A stretch of DNA of 64,000 nucleotides from Perlucidibaca piscinae DSM 21586 (GCF_000420045.1 NZ_ATUE01000007.1:288999-352998), one strand, 5' to 3'. Counted from the stretch's first letter, positions 1 through 8,824 are shown. A program made the numbers and translations. The notes: generated from the letters alone by a model not told the origin.

Positions 1-344
1 GTGTACTGCTCATGGCCGGGGGTGTCGGCGATGATGTACTTGCGGCGGTCGGTGGCGAAGAAGCGGTAGGCGACATCGATGGTGATGCCCTGTTCGCGCT
101 CGGACTGCAGGCCGTCGACCAGCAGGGCCAGGTCGACTTCCTCGCCGGTGGTGCCGTGCTTGACGCTGTCGCGGGTGATGGCGGCGAGCTGGTCCTCGAA
201 GATCATCTTCGAGTCGTGCAGCAGGCGGCCGATCAGGGTCGACTTGCCGTCATCCACGCTGCCGCAGGTGATGAAGCGCAGCATGTCCTTGTGTTCGTGC
301 TGGTGCAGGTAATCCTGGATGTTGTCGATATGTTCGATGATCAT
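1..344 (-). CDS. cysN: Sulfate adenylyltransferase subunit 1 (CysN), N-terminal part
   Basis: GTPase subunit of ATP sulfurylase, which with CysD makes adenosine 5'-phosphosulfate from sulfate and ATP in assimilatory sulfate reduction. The gene is cut by the left window edge, so only about 114 residues are visible. The P-loop GSVDDGKST lies at residues 28-36, the switch I region around RGITIDVAYR follows, and the G3 motif DTPGH sits just before the edge, all typical of CysN and its EF-Tu-like GTPase fold. The ATG is preceded by AGGA about 10 bases upstream. It lies 34 bases after cysD on the same strand, the usual cysDN order. Whether an APS kinase domain (CysC) is fused at the C-terminus cannot be seen. 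Confidence 0.95.
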   Translation of the reverse strand, partial: MIIEHIDNIQDYLHQHEHKDMLRFITCGSVDDGKSTLIGRLLHDSKMIFEDQLAAITRDSVKHGTTGEEVDLALLVDGLQSEREQGITIDVAYRFFATDRRKYIIADTPGHEQY

Positions 345-378
345 GTCGTGATGTCCTGTGAACGTCCGGGGCTTTGGC

Positions 379-1293
379 TCAGAAGTAGCCTTCGCGCTTC
401 TTCTTTTCCATCGAACCCGACTCGTCGTGGTCGATGGCGCGGCCGGAACGTTCGGAGGTGCGGGTGACCAGCATCTCCTGGATGATGTCCGGAAGGGTGG
501 CGGCGTCGGATTCGACGGCACCGGTCAGCGGGTAGCAGCCCAGGGTGCGGAAACGCACCGATTTCATCATCGGCACTTCACCCTCGCGCAGCGGCAGGCG
601 CTCGTCATCCACCATGACCAGCATGCCGTCACGCTCGACCACCGGACGCACGGCCGAGAAGTACAGCGGCACGATCTCGATGTTCTCGAGGTAGATGTAC
701 TGCCAGATGTCCAGCTCGGTCCAGTTCGACAGCGGGAACACGCGGATCGACTCGCCCTTGTTGATGCGGCCGTTATACAGGTTCCACAGTTCCGGGCGCT
801 GGCTCTTGGGGTCCCAACGGTGGAACTTGTCACGGAAGGAGTACACGCGCTCCTTGGCGCGCGACTTTTCCTCGTCGCGGCGGGCGCCACCGAAGGCGGC
901 ATCGAAGCCGTACTTGTCCAGGGCCTGCTTGAGGGCCTGGGTCTTCATGATGTCGGTGTACTTGGAGCTGCCGTGGTCGAACGGGTTGATGTTCGCCGCC
1001 AGACCTTCCTGATTGGTGTGCGACAACAGCTCCATGCCGGCTTCCTGGGCCATGCGGTCACGGAAGCTGATCATTTCCTTGAACTTCCACGTGGTGTTCA
1101 CGTGCATCAGCGGAAACGGGGGCTTGCCGGGCGCAAAGGCCTTGCGCGCCAGATGCAGCATCACCGAGGAGTCCTTGCCGATCGAGTAGAGCATGACGGG
1201 GTTGTCGAATTCGGCGGCAACCTCGCGGATGATGTGGATGGACTCCGCCTCAAGGGCCTTGAGGTGAGTCATGCGGTGTTCGGGCAGCGACAT
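379..1293 (-). CDS. cysD: Sulfate adenylyltransferase subunit 2 (CysD)
   Basis: Catalytic subunit of the heterodimeric ATP sulfurylase; partner of CysN. The 304-residue protein has the expected length. It carries the PP-loop-like SIGKDSSVML motif near residue 37, FGGARRDEEKSR near residue 135, and the characteristic C-terminal end SGSMEKKKREGYF. Acts in the cytoplasm on sulfate and ATP. The start lies only 33 bases after the dapD stop, and I see no clear terminator in that gap, so transcription may continue from the lysine-biosynthesis genes. A separate promoter cannot be excluded. Confidence 0.97.
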   Translation of the reverse strand: MSLPEHRMTHLKALEAESIHIIREVAAEFDNPVMLYSIGKDSSVMLHLARKAFAPGKPPFPLMHVNTTWKFKEMISFRDRMAQEAGMELLSHTNQEGLAANINPFDHGSSKYTDIMKTQALKQALDKYGFDAAFGGARRDEEKSRAKERVYSFRDKFHRWDPKSQRPELWNLYNGRINKGESIRVFPLSNWTELDIWQYIYLENIEIVPLYFSAVRPVVERDGMLVMVDDERLPLREGEVPMMKSVRFRTLGCYPLTGAVESDAATLPDIIQEMLVTRTSERSGRAIDHDESGSMEKKKREGYF

Positions 1294-1326
1294 GCGCGCG
1301 TTCCTCTGTATGGCTCGTGATTGACC

Positions 1327-2151
1327 TTAGTCCGCGAGGCGGAGCAGGTCGTTGATGCTGGTCTTGCTGCGGGTCTGGGCGTCGACCTTCTTGACGATGA
1401 CGGCGCAGGTCAGGCTGTAGCGGCCGTTGTCGCGCGGCAGCGAGCCGGCCACCACGACCGAGCCGGCGGGCACGCGGCCGTAGCTGATCTCGCCGGTCTC
1501 GCGGTCGTAGATCGGCGTCGACTGGCCGATGAACACGCCCATGGAGAGCACCGAGCCTTCACCGATGATGACGCCTTCGACCACTTCGGAGCGCGCGCCG
1601 ATGAAGCAGTTGTCCTCGATGATGGTCGGGTTGGCCTGCAGCGGTTCGAGCACGCCGCCGATGCCGACGCCACCGGAGAGGTGCACGTTCTTGCCGATCT
1701 GCGCGCAGGAGCCGACGGTGGCCCAGGTGTCGACCATGGTGCCTTCATCGACGTAGGCGCCGATGTTGACGTAGGACGGCATAAGCACGGTGTTGCGCGC
1801 GATGAAGCTGCCGCGGCGGGCGACGGCCGGCGGCACCACGCGGATGCCCGAGGCGGCGAACTGCTCGGCGCTCCAGTCGGCGAACTTGGTCGGCACCTTG
1901 TCGTAGAACTGCATGCCGCCACCGGCCGGCACCGGCACGTTGTCGTTGAGACGGAAGGAGAGCAGCACGGCCTTCTTCAGCCACTGGTTGACCTGCCACT
2001 CGCCATCGATCTTTTCCGCGACACGGGCAGCACCGCTGTCGAGCAGCGCCAGGGCCTCGTTGACGGCATCACGCACGTCCTGCGGGGCCGACTTCGGCGA
2101 AAACTCGGCGCGGCGTTCGAAGGCGTCTTCGAGGAAGGTGGCGAGGGTCAT
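1327..2151 (-). CDS. dapD: 2,3,4,5-tetrahydropyridine-2,6-dicarboxylate N-succinyltransferase
   Basis: Transfers succinyl from succinyl-CoA to tetrahydrodipicolinate in the succinylase branch of lysine and diaminopimelate synthesis. At 274 residues it matches the E. coli enzyme. An alpha-helical N-terminal domain (about 1-105) is followed by a left-handed beta-helix of hexapeptide repeats (about 110-240), visible as GAYVDEGTMVDTWATVG and IIEDNCFIGARSEVVEG. It follows dapC on the same strand with a 36-base gap, so two consecutive steps of the same branch are co-transcribed; DapD makes the precursor of the keto acid used by DapC. Confidence 0.97.
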   Translation of the reverse strand: MTLATFLEDAFERRAEFSPKSAPQDVRDAVNEALALLDSGAARVAEKIDGEWQVNQWLKKAVLLSFRLNDNVPVPAGGGMQFYDKVPTKFADWSAEQFAASGIRVVPPAVARRGSFIARNTVLMPSYVNIGAYVDEGTMVDTWATVGSCAQIGKNVHLSGGVGIGGVLEPLQANPTIIEDNCFIGARSEVVEGVIIGEGSVLSMGVFIGQSTPIYDRETGEISYGRVPAGSVVVAGSLPRDNGRYSLTCAVIVKKVDAQTRSKTSINDLLRLAD

Positions 2152-2187
2152 CAGTCATGCTCCATGAATAGAAAAGGGTGTCCGCGA

Positions 2188-3393
2188 TCAGCGGGCAAGA
2201 AATTGGCGGATGCGCTGCGCGGCTTCGACACACTCGCTGACGCCGGCGACCAGTGCCATGCGTACATGGCCTTCGCCGGGGTTGACGCCGTCATCGCCGC
2301 TGCGTGCCAGATAGCGTCCGGGCAGCACGGTGACCGCTGTTTCCCGGTGCAGGTCGCGGGCGAAGGCGTCGTCCGGTCCGGGGGTGGCTACCCAGAAATA
2401 GAAGCCGGCGTCCGGTTTGCGCAAGGGCAGCACGGGGTTGAGGATGTCGAAGACGCGATCGAATTTCTCGCGATACAGGGCGCGATTGTCCCTCACATGG
2501 GCCTCGTCTTGCCAGACCTGTGCAGAAACCTGTTGATGCTGCACGGGCATCGCCGAACCATGGTAAGTGCGATAGCGCAGGTAGGGTGACAGCAGCTTGG
2601 CATCGCCGGCGACGAAGCCTGAGCGCAGGCCGGGCAGGTTGGAGCGCTTCGACAGCGAGTGGAAGACCACGCAGTTGCGGTAATCGTCACGGCCCAGCTC
2701 GGCACAGGCCTGGAGCAGGCCGGCCGGCGGCTGTGCCTCGTCGAAGTAGATCTCCGAGTAGCACTCGTCAGAGGCGATGACGAAGCCGAAGCGGTCACTG
2801 AGCGCGATCAGCTTCTTCAGGGTGTCCATGCCGAGCAGGGCGCCGGTGGGGTTGCCCGGCGTGCAGATGAACAGCAGCTGGGTGCGTGCCCAGACGTCGT
2901 CCGGTACTGCGTCGAAGTCCGGCTGCAGGCCGCTGGCGGCAGTGCAGGGCAGGAAGTGCGGCTCGGCGCCGGCGAGCAGGGCCGCGCCCTCGTAGATCTG
3001 GTAGAACGGGTTGGGCATCAGCACCAGCGGCTTGCCGGCGGCAGTCACGCGGCTGCGGTCAACCACGGCCTGGGTGAACGAGAACAGTGCCTCCCGGGTG
3101 CCGTTCACCGGCAGCACCTGGCTGGCCGGATCGACTGCGGCCAGGCCGAAGCGACGGCAAAGCCAGGCCGCGATGGCATCGCGCAGAACGGGCAGACCGA
3201 GCGTGCTCGGGTAGGTCGACAGGCCGCCCAGATGGCGCGTCAGCGTTTCGGCGACAAAGGCGGGTGCGGCATGACGCGGCTCGCCGATGGACAGCGCGAT
3301 GGGCGCCAGTCCGGCCGGTGGCTGATGGCCCTTGAACAGGGCCGCCAGCTTCTCGAACGGGTAGGGGTGCAGCAGGGACAGATCGGGATTCAT
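2188..3393 (-). CDS. dapC: Succinyldiaminopimelate transaminase (DapC)
   Basis: PLP-dependent class I/II aminotransferase of 401 residues that converts N-succinyl-2-amino-6-oxopimelate to N-succinyl-diaminopimelate using glutamate. The PLP lysine is K249 in FHSLSKRSNLPGLR; the substrate/PLP loop CTPGNPTG is at about 178-185, and SDECYSEIYF carries the cofactor-ring aspartate. The assignment as DapC rather than ArgD or another aminotransferase rests on its place between glnD and dapD, an arrangement known from pseudomonads. It starts four bases after the glnD stop, so it is probably translationally coupled. Confidence 0.92.
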   Translation of the reverse strand: MNPDLSLLHPYPFEKLAALFKGHQPPAGLAPIALSIGEPRHAAPAFVAETLTRHLGGLSTYPSTLGLPVLRDAIAAWLCRRFGLAAVDPASQVLPVNGTREALFSFTQAVVDRSRVTAAGKPLVLMPNPFYQIYEGAALLAGAEPHFLPCTAASGLQPDFDAVPDDVWARTQLLFICTPGNPTGALLGMDTLKKLIALSDRFGFVIASDECYSEIYFDEAQPPAGLLQACAELGRDDYRNCVVFHSLSKRSNLPGLRSGFVAGDAKLLSPYLRYRTYHGSAMPVQHQQVSAQVWQDEAHVRDNRALYREKFDRVFDILNPVLPLRKPDAGFYFWVATPGPDDAFARDLHRETAVTVLPGRYLARSGDDGVNPGEGHVRMALVAGVSECVEAAQRIRQFLAR

Positions 3394-3397
3394 GGGG

Positions 3398-6013
3398 TTA
3401 CCGTGAGGGTTCGTCCAGCTGGGTGCGCAGCGCGGCGCAGAGGCGCTCGCAGAGGTCCGGGTCGGACAGCGGGTGCTGCTGGCTGTCGGTGAGGAAGAAG
3501 ACGTCTTCGGCGCGCTCGCCCAGTGTCGCGATGCGCGCGTTCTGCAGGTTCACGCCGTGCTCCATGAAGATGCGTCCGATGCGCGCCAGCAGACCGGGGC
3601 GATCGAGCGTGACCACCTCCACCACGGTGCGCTGGTGTGCCAGATCATTGCTCAGGTAGACCTCGGTGCGCACGTCGAAGTGCTTGAGCCGGCGCGGCAG
3701 ACGACGTTCGACGATGGCCGGGAATTGCTCCGGCTGGGCCAGGCTGCGCCGCAGCTTCTCGCCGATGTGGGCGAGCCGGTGGCTGTCCTCGATGCGGGCG
3801 TTGTTCTCGTCGAGCACGATGTAGGTGTCCAGCGAATAATGGCTGGTCGAGGTGATGATGCGGGCATCGAGCACGTTGAGCTGGAGCTGGTCGAGCTCGG
3901 CCACCGTGGCGGCGAACAGGTTGGGCATGTCACGGGTGTAGACGAAAATCTGCGTGGCGCCCTCGAACTGCGCGCTGTGGCTTTCGCGGATCAGCACCAG
4001 CGGTCCGCTGTCGGGATCATGACGCAGGATGCCCTGGGTGTGCCAGGCGATGTCGCTGGCGGACTCGCGCAGGAAGTAGTCGTCACCGAGCTGATCCCAG
4101 AGCGGCTCCACGGCACGGGCATCGATGCCCTGCTCGGCCAGCAGACGGCGGGCGGATTCACGCGTCTCGGCAATCCACTCGCTCTTGTCGATGGGATTGA
4201 CCAGGCCACGACGCAGCGCCTGCCGGGTCTGCAGGTAGAGCTGGCGCAGCAGCGACGAGCGCCAGGAGTTCCACAGCGTCGGATTGGTGGCGCAGATGTC
4301 GGCCACGGTCAGCGAGTACAGGTAGTCGAGGTGAATCTCGTCGCCGACCAGGCGAGCGAACTCGTTGATCACGTCGGGGTCGGAGACATCCTTCTTTTGC
4401 GCGGTCACCGACATGATCAGGTGGTGTCGCGTCAGCCAGGCCACCAGATTGGCGTCCCAGGTGCTGAGGCCGTGATCCAGGCAGAAGTCACGGGCATCGA
4501 CTGCGCCCAGCTCGGAGTGATCGCCGCCACGGCCCTTGGCGATGTCATGGAAGAGACCGGCCAGATAGAGCAGCTCGAGCTTGGGCAAGCGTTGCGCCAC
4601 CTCGGCCACCACCGGGAAGCGCTGCAGCGATTCGGCGTAGCGGAAGCGGCGCATGTTCTTCAGCACCAGCAGGGTGTGGGCGTCGACCGTGTAGATGTGG
4701 AACAGGTCGTACTGCATCTTGCCGATGATGGCGCCGAAGGCGGGAATGTAGCGGCCGAGGATGCCGTAGCGCTTCATTCGGCGCAGCGAGGAGAACAGCG
4801 CGGCCTGGCAGCGCAGCAGCGCCATGAACAGGGCGCGGTTTGCCGGGTCGCGGCGGAAGTCGTCATCGATGCGACTGGCGTTCTGCATCAGCAGCCGGAT
4901 GGTGCTGGCGCGCACGTCGATGAGCTCGGTCTGCTCGCCGAGAATGACAAAAGCCTCGATCAGGGCGGACGGGTGGTCGCGGAATACCTGTTCGTGGGTG
5001 ACTTCGAGGGCGCCGTCGCGGAGCTGGAAGCGCGCGTTGACGGGCACGATGTCGGCAGGCTGGTCGCCGCCCAGAATGGCTTCCTCGAAATACTGCAGCA
5101 GCATCTCGTTGAGCATGGAGATGCGCATGGCAGCGCGGTAATAGTCCTGCATGACCTGCTCGACACCGCGGTTGGCGCGGGTGTCGCCATGGCCGAAAAG
5201 CTCGGCGATGCGGCGCTGGTAGTCGAACAGGATGCGCGTCTCGTTGCGACCGGTGACCTGGTTGAGCGCGTAGCGGATGCGCCAGAGCACGCACTGGCAG
5301 GCATCCAGCTCCTCGAATTCGGCCTCGGTCAGGAAGCCGTGACCGACCAGGTCGCGCAGGGTGTCGGCGCCGAAATGGCGTTTCGCCACCCAGCCTATGG
5401 TCTGGATGTCGCGCAGGCCGCCGGGTGCGTTCTTGAGGTCGGGTTCGAGGTTGTATTCGGTGTTGTTGTGCTTGGCATGGCGGGCGAGCTGCTCGTCACG
5501 CTTGGCGATGAAGAAGGCGCGACCCGGCCACAGTCGGTCAGGGCCGGTGAGTATCTGCAGTTCGTGGCGCAGGGCATCGTCACCGACCAGGGTGCGTGAC
5601 TCCATCAGGTTGGTGGCGACGGTGATGTCTTCGCGTGCCAGCGCCTCGCAGGTCTGCAGCGAACGCACGCTGGAGCCCACGTCCAGGCCCAGGTCCCAGA
5701 GCTCGGTGATGAAGGCGGCGACGCCTGCCGCCACATCCGCCGGCAGCTCCTGGGCACGATGCAGCACCAGCACGTCGACGTCGGAGCAGGGCTGCAGCTC
5801 GGCACGCCCGTAGCCGCCCACCGCGATCAGGGCCAGATCGTCTGCCTGGTCGAGCTGGTGTCCGGTCCAGACCTCGCGCAGCACGCCATCGACGGCATCG
5901 GTCCATTCCCGCACCAGCAGGCGCACGTCGCGGCCGGCGGCGAGACGCTCGTAGAGCTGGCCCTGGACGGCCTTGAGCAGGGCCTTGTGCGTGCTGGCGG
6001 CGGGCAGGCTCAT
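3398..6013 (-). CDS. glnD: Bifunctional uridylyltransferase/uridylyl-removing enzyme (PII sensor)
   Basis: Primary glutamine sensor: uridylylates PII (GlnB/GlnK) when glutamine is low and deuridylylates it when glutamine is high. The start chosen, MSLPAAS, gives 871 residues, and its ATG overlaps the map stop codon (ATGA). A longer reading frame extends 31 codons upstream but lies inside map and is not family-like. Domains in order: nucleotidyltransferase (GGYGRAELQPCSDVDVLVL near residue 70), a linker helical domain, an HD phosphohydrolase with HDIAKGRGGDHSELG, then two ACT domains (FVYTRDMPNLFAATV and VVTLDRPGLLARIG). Complete, nothing unusual. Confidence 0.96.
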   Translation of the reverse strand: MSLPAASTHKALLKAVQGQLYERLAAGRDVRLLVREWTDAVDGVLREVWTGHQLDQADDLALIAVGGYGRAELQPCSDVDVLVLHRAQELPADVAAGVAAFITELWDLGLDVGSSVRSLQTCEALAREDITVATNLMESRTLVGDDALRHELQILTGPDRLWPGRAFFIAKRDEQLARHAKHNNTEYNLEPDLKNAPGGLRDIQTIGWVAKRHFGADTLRDLVGHGFLTEAEFEELDACQCVLWRIRYALNQVTGRNETRILFDYQRRIAELFGHGDTRANRGVEQVMQDYYRAAMRISMLNEMLLQYFEEAILGGDQPADIVPVNARFQLRDGALEVTHEQVFRDHPSALIEAFVILGEQTELIDVRASTIRLLMQNASRIDDDFRRDPANRALFMALLRCQAALFSSLRRMKRYGILGRYIPAFGAIIGKMQYDLFHIYTVDAHTLLVLKNMRRFRYAESLQRFPVVAEVAQRLPKLELLYLAGLFHDIAKGRGGDHSELGAVDARDFCLDHGLSTWDANLVAWLTRHHLIMSVTAQKKDVSDPDVINEFARLVGDEIHLDYLYSLTVADICATNPTLWNSWRSSLLRQLYLQTRQALRRGLVNPIDKSEWIAETRESARRLLAEQGIDARAVEPLWDQLGDDYFLRESASDIAWHTQGILRHDPDSGPLVLIRESHSAQFEGATQIFVYTRDMPNLFAATVAELDQLQLNVLDARIITSTSHYSLDTYIVLDENNARIEDSHRLAHIGEKLRRSLAQPEQFPAIVERRLPRRLKHFDVRTEVYLSNDLAHQRTVVEVVTLDRPGLLARIGRIFMEHGVNLQNARIATLGERAEDVFFLTDSQQHPLSDPDLCERLCAALRTQLDEPSR

Positions 6014-6804
6014 GACGCGTGACCGGTCAGGAAGGACAGGTCCTCGTCCGGCCGGGCGGTGAGCACCTCGATGCCGGTCTCGGTGCAGAGCACGGTGTGT
6101 TCCCACTGTGCCGACAGCTTGTGGTCCTTGGTGACCACGGTCCAGCCATCCGGCAGCAGCTTGGTGTGGTGCGTGCCGGCGTTGATCATGGGCTCGATGG
6201 TGAAAGTCATGCCGGCCTTCAGGGTGTCGCCGGTGCCGGGCTGGCCGTAATGCAGGATCTGCGGGTCCTCGTGGAACACGGCGCCGATGCCGTGGCCGCA
6301 GTATTCGCGCACCACCGAGAAGCGGTTGCCCTGGGCATGCTGCTGGATGACGTGGCCGATGTCACCGAGACGGCAGCCCGGCCTGACCAGCGCCAGCGCC
6401 TTGTACAGGCACTCCTGGGTGACCTTGACCAGACGCTGGGCCAGCACCGAGGGCTGACCGACAAAGAACATCTTGCTGGTGTCGCCGTGGTAGCCGTCCT
6501 TGATCACGGTGACATCGATGTTGATGATGTCGCCATCCTTGAGAATCTTCTTCTCGTTGGGGATGCCGTGGCAGATCACGTGATTGACCGAGGTGCAGAT
6601 GCTCTTCGGAAAGCCGCGATAGTTCAGCGGCGCCGGAATCGCGCCCTGCACGTTGACGATGTAGTCGTGGCAGATGCGGTTCAGGTCGTCGGTGCTGACG
6701 CCGGGACGCACGTGTTCGCCGATCATCATCAGCACGTCGGCGGCAAGGCGGCCGGCCGTGCGCATCTTGTCGATTTCCGCAGGCGATTTGATCAAGGTGG
6801 TCAT
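6010..6804 (-). CDS. map: Type I methionine aminopeptidase
   Basis: Removes the initiator methionine from nascent proteins. The 264-residue product shows the pita-bread metallopeptidase ligands: the catalytic histidine in VICHGIPNEK, the two aspartates in INIDVTVIKDGYHGDTS, the histidine in GHGIGAVFHEDP, and the glutamates in TIEPMINAG and WEHTVLCTETG. It is the first gene of the leftward map-glnD-dapC-dapD run and diverges from rpsB across a 207-base region, the arrangement seen in many gammaproteobacteria. Its stop overlaps the glnD start. Confidence 0.97.
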   Translation of the reverse strand: MTTLIKSPAEIDKMRTAGRLAADVLMMIGEHVRPGVSTDDLNRICHDYIVNVQGAIPAPLNYRGFPKSICTSVNHVICHGIPNEKKILKDGDIINIDVTVIKDGYHGDTSKMFFVGQPSVLAQRLVKVTQECLYKALALVRPGCRLGDIGHVIQQHAQGNRFSVVREYCGHGIGAVFHEDPQILHYGQPGTGDTLKAGMTFTIEPMINAGTHHTKLLPDGWTVVTKDHKLSAQWEHTVLCTETGIEVLTARPDEDLSFLTGHAS

Positions 6805-6840
6805 GGCGAGTCCGGGGCAGGGCGGTGGATGTTGCCGCAG

Positions 6841-6870
6841 TTGAGCAGGCAGGGGCGCCTATGGTATAAA
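6841..6870 (+). promoter_or_regulatory. Candidate promoter for rpsB-tsf
   Basis: A -35-like TTGAGC at 6841-6846 and a -10 TATAAA at 6865-6870, separated by 18 bases, sit in the map/rpsB divergent region. Transcription from here would give an rpsB leader of about 135 nucleotides. The call rests only on similarity to the sigma-70 consensus. Confidence 0.5.
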
Positions 6871-6876
6871 GCGCGC

Positions 6877-7011
6877 CGCATTTGGGCAAACGCCCGGGCG
6901 ATGACATTCAGTCAAATCCGCACATCGGCCGTCACAGGCACCGGGTGCCCATCGAGAAAGGTGGGTTGGTGTCTGGGGTTGGTGGTAGATAAAACCCAAC
7001 AGGAAGCAATC
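6877..7011 (+). promoter_or_regulatory. 5' leader of rpsB, possible S2 autoregulatory site
   Basis: The region from the predicted start of transcription to the rpsB ATG is about 135 bases, long for this compact genome. Near the ribosome binding site, GGGTT pairs with AACCC around the AGATAA segment (about 6978-6999), directly before AGGAAG. In other gammaproteobacteria the rpsB leader is the target of feedback repression by ribosomal protein S2; that the same holds here is inference. Confidence 0.4.
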
Positions 7012-7758
7012 ATGGCACAAGTCTCCATGCGCGAGCTGCTGCAAGCAGGCGCTCACTTCGGTCACCAGACCCGTTTCTGGAATCCCAAGATGGCCCCGTT
7101 CATCTTCGGTGCCCGCAACAAGATTCACATCATCAACCTCGAGCACACCGTTCCGGCGCTGAATGACGCCCTGGCCTTTGCCAACCGTCTGGCCGCCCAG
7201 AAGAACAAGGTGCTGTTCGTGGGTACCAAGCGCGCTGCCGCCCCGATCATCGCCGAACACGCTTCCCGTGCCGGCATGCCCTACGTCAACCACCGCTGGC
7301 TCGGCGGCATGCTGACCAACTGGAAGACCATTCGCCAGTCGATCAAGCGTCTCAAGGACCTGGAAGTCCAGGCCACCGACGGCACCCTGGCCAAGCTGAC
7401 CAAGCGCGAAGCACTCGAAGCCACCCGCGAAATGGAAAAGCTGGAAAAGTCGCTGGGCGGCATCAAGGACATGGGCGGTCTGCCGGACGCCATGTTCGTG
7501 ATCGACGTCGACCATGAAGCCACCGCCATTGCCGAAGCCCGCAAGCTGGGCATCCCGGTCATCGGCGTGGTTGATACCAACTCCAACCCGACTGGCGTCG
7601 ATTACGTCATTCCGGGCAACGACGACGCCATCCGTGCCATCCAGCTCTACGTGGGTGCCATGGCTGACGCCATCATCGAAGGCAAGGAATTCGCCGCCAC
7701 CACCGGTGGTCGTGATGCCGACGGCTTCGTCGAAGTCGCAGCATCCGGCGCTGAATAA
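7012..7758 (+). CDS. rpsB: 30S ribosomal protein S2
   Basis: Small-subunit ribosomal protein uS2, 248 residues. It begins MAQVSMRELLQAGAHFGHQTRFWNPKM in segments typical of S2, with VNHRWLGGMLTNWKT near residue 95 and FVIDVDHEATAIAEA near residue 165. A longer reading frame is open upstream but the ATG at 7012 has a good ribosome binding site (AGGAAG) and gives the family length. It is the first gene of the long plus-strand cluster and is followed by tsf after a structured 131-base gap, as in E. coli. Confidence 0.98.
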   Translation: MAQVSMRELLQAGAHFGHQTRFWNPKMAPFIFGARNKIHIINLEHTVPALNDALAFANRLAAQKNKVLFVGTKRAAAPIIAEHASRAGMPYVNHRWLGGMLTNWKTIRQSIKRLKDLEVQATDGTLAKLTKREALEATREMEKLEKSLGGIKDMGGLPDAMFVIDVDHEATAIAEARKLGIPVIGVVDTNSNPTGVDYVIPGNDDAIRAIQLYVGAMADAIIEGKEFAATTGGRDADGFVEVAASGAE

Positions 7759-7766
7759 GCGCGACC

Positions 7767-7791
7767 TGTCACCGTCGTCATGACGGTGACA
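7767..7791 (+). promoter_or_regulatory. Intergenic hairpin after rpsB
   Basis: Perfect 10-base-pair inverted repeat TGTCACCGTC / GACGGTGACA with a 5-base loop, starting 8 bases after the rpsB stop. No T-run follows, so it looks like an mRNA-stabilising or processing stem rather than a terminator. Confidence 0.55.
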
Positions 7792-7827
7792 TCTGCATCG
7801 CCGCAGACTGCGTGCAGGTGCAGGACG

Positions 7828-7848
7828 AAAGGGGCTTCGGCCCCTTTT
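7828..7848 (+). terminator. Attenuator-like stem between rpsB and tsf
   Basis: AAAGGGGC and GCCCCTTTT pair around a TTCG tetraloop, followed by TTTT. It resembles an intrinsic terminator placed inside an operon, 42 bases before tsf. Partial termination between rpsB and tsf is known in E. coli; the same role here is inferred. Confidence 0.6.
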
Positions 7849-7889
7849 CCCATCTCATTGAACTGAAAGAACATCTAGGGGAAAAGATC

Positions 7890-8771
7890 ATGGCAGAAGT
7901 GACCGCCGGCCTGGTGAAGGAACTGCGTGAACGTACCGGCCTCGGCATGATGGAGTGCAAGAAGGCACTGCAGGAAGCCAATGCTGACATCGAGCTGGCC
8001 ATCGACAACCTGCGCAAGTCGGGTCAGGCCAAGGCTGCCAAGAAGGCTGGCAACATCGCCGCCGAAGGCGCCATCATCATCGCCACGGCCGGTGGCACCG
8101 CCATCGCGCTGGAAGTGAACTGCCAGACCGACTTCGTGGCCCGTGACAGCAACTTCTCGGCATTCGCCAACAAGGTTGCCGGTCTCGCACTGGCTGCCCG
8201 CGTCACCGATCCGGCCGCGATCTCGGCGCTGGACTACGATGGCCAGACCGTCGAGGAAGCCCGTATCGCCCTGGTCCAGAAGATCGGCGAGAACATCCAG
8301 GTTCGTCGTGCCGTGCTGGTTGAAGGCGCCACTCTGGCCACCTACGTCCACGGTCTCAAGATCGGCGTCGTGGTTGCCTTCGAAGGCAGCAGCGATGACG
8401 TTGCCAAGCAGATCGCCATGCATGTTGCCGCTGCCAATCCGCTGGTGGTGAATGCCGACGACCTGCCGGCCGACGTGCTGGCCAAGGAAAAGGAAATCGC
8501 CGAAGCCAAGGCCGCCGAATCCGGCAAGCCGGCCAACATCGTCGAGAAGATGGTGGAAGGCGCCCTGAAGAAGTTCAAGAGCGAAGTCTCGCTGGTCGAG
8601 CAGGCCTTCGTGGTCAACCCGGACCAGAAGGTGGGCGATGTGCTCAAGGCTGCCGGTCTCAAGGCTACCCGCTTCGTGCGTCTGGAAGTGGGCGAAGGCA
8701 TCGAGAAGAAGGAAGTCGACTTCGCTGCCGAAGTGGCTGCCACCCAGGCTGCTGCCGCCGCTGCAAAGTAA
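7890..8771 (+). CDS. tsf: Elongation factor Ts
   Basis: Guanine-nucleotide exchange factor that regenerates EF-Tu-GTP. The 293-residue protein starts MAEVTAGLVKELRERTG with the UBA-like N-terminal domain (LGMMECKKALQEA), then the EF-Ts signature CQTDFVARDSNFSAF near residue 80, and ends in an alanine-rich tail. The ATG at 7890 was chosen over an in-frame upstream codon because it has GGGG/GAAAAG spacing and the family N-terminus. It is followed by a strong terminator. Confidence 0.98.
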   Translation: MAEVTAGLVKELRERTGLGMMECKKALQEANADIELAIDNLRKSGQAKAAKKAGNIAAEGAIIIATAGGTAIALEVNCQTDFVARDSNFSAFANKVAGLALAARVTDPAAISALDYDGQTVEEARIALVQKIGENIQVRRAVLVEGATLATYVHGLKIGVVVAFEGSSDDVAKQIAMHVAAANPLVVNADDLPADVLAKEKEIAEAKAAESGKPANIVEKMVEGALKKFKSEVSLVEQAFVVNPDQKVGDVLKAAGLKATRFVRLEVGEGIEKKEVDFAAEVAATQAAAAAAK

Positions 8772-8798
8772 GCGTCTGCTGCTCGCGCAGCGTGTCGC

Positions 8799-8824
8799 AA
8801 AAGGCCCCAGATTGGGGCCTTTTT
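8799..8824 (+). terminator. Intrinsic terminator after tsf
   Basis: AAAAGGCCCC and GGGGCCTTTTT form a 10-base-pair stem with loop AGATT and a T-run, 27 bases after the tsf stop. It should separate rpsB-tsf from pyrH and downstream genes. Confidence 0.88.

Noticed and set aside
3473..5599. 708-codon open frame on the plus strand opposite glnD
   Set aside because: It lies entirely inside glnD on the other strand, has a composition rich in Val, Gly, Asp and His typical of antisense frames in GC-rich genes, and shows no domain motif.
6014..6106. Upstream extension of GlnD by 31 residues
   Set aside because: The extension lies inside map, is Arg/His-rich, and the ATG overlapping the map stop gives the normal GlnD N-terminus.
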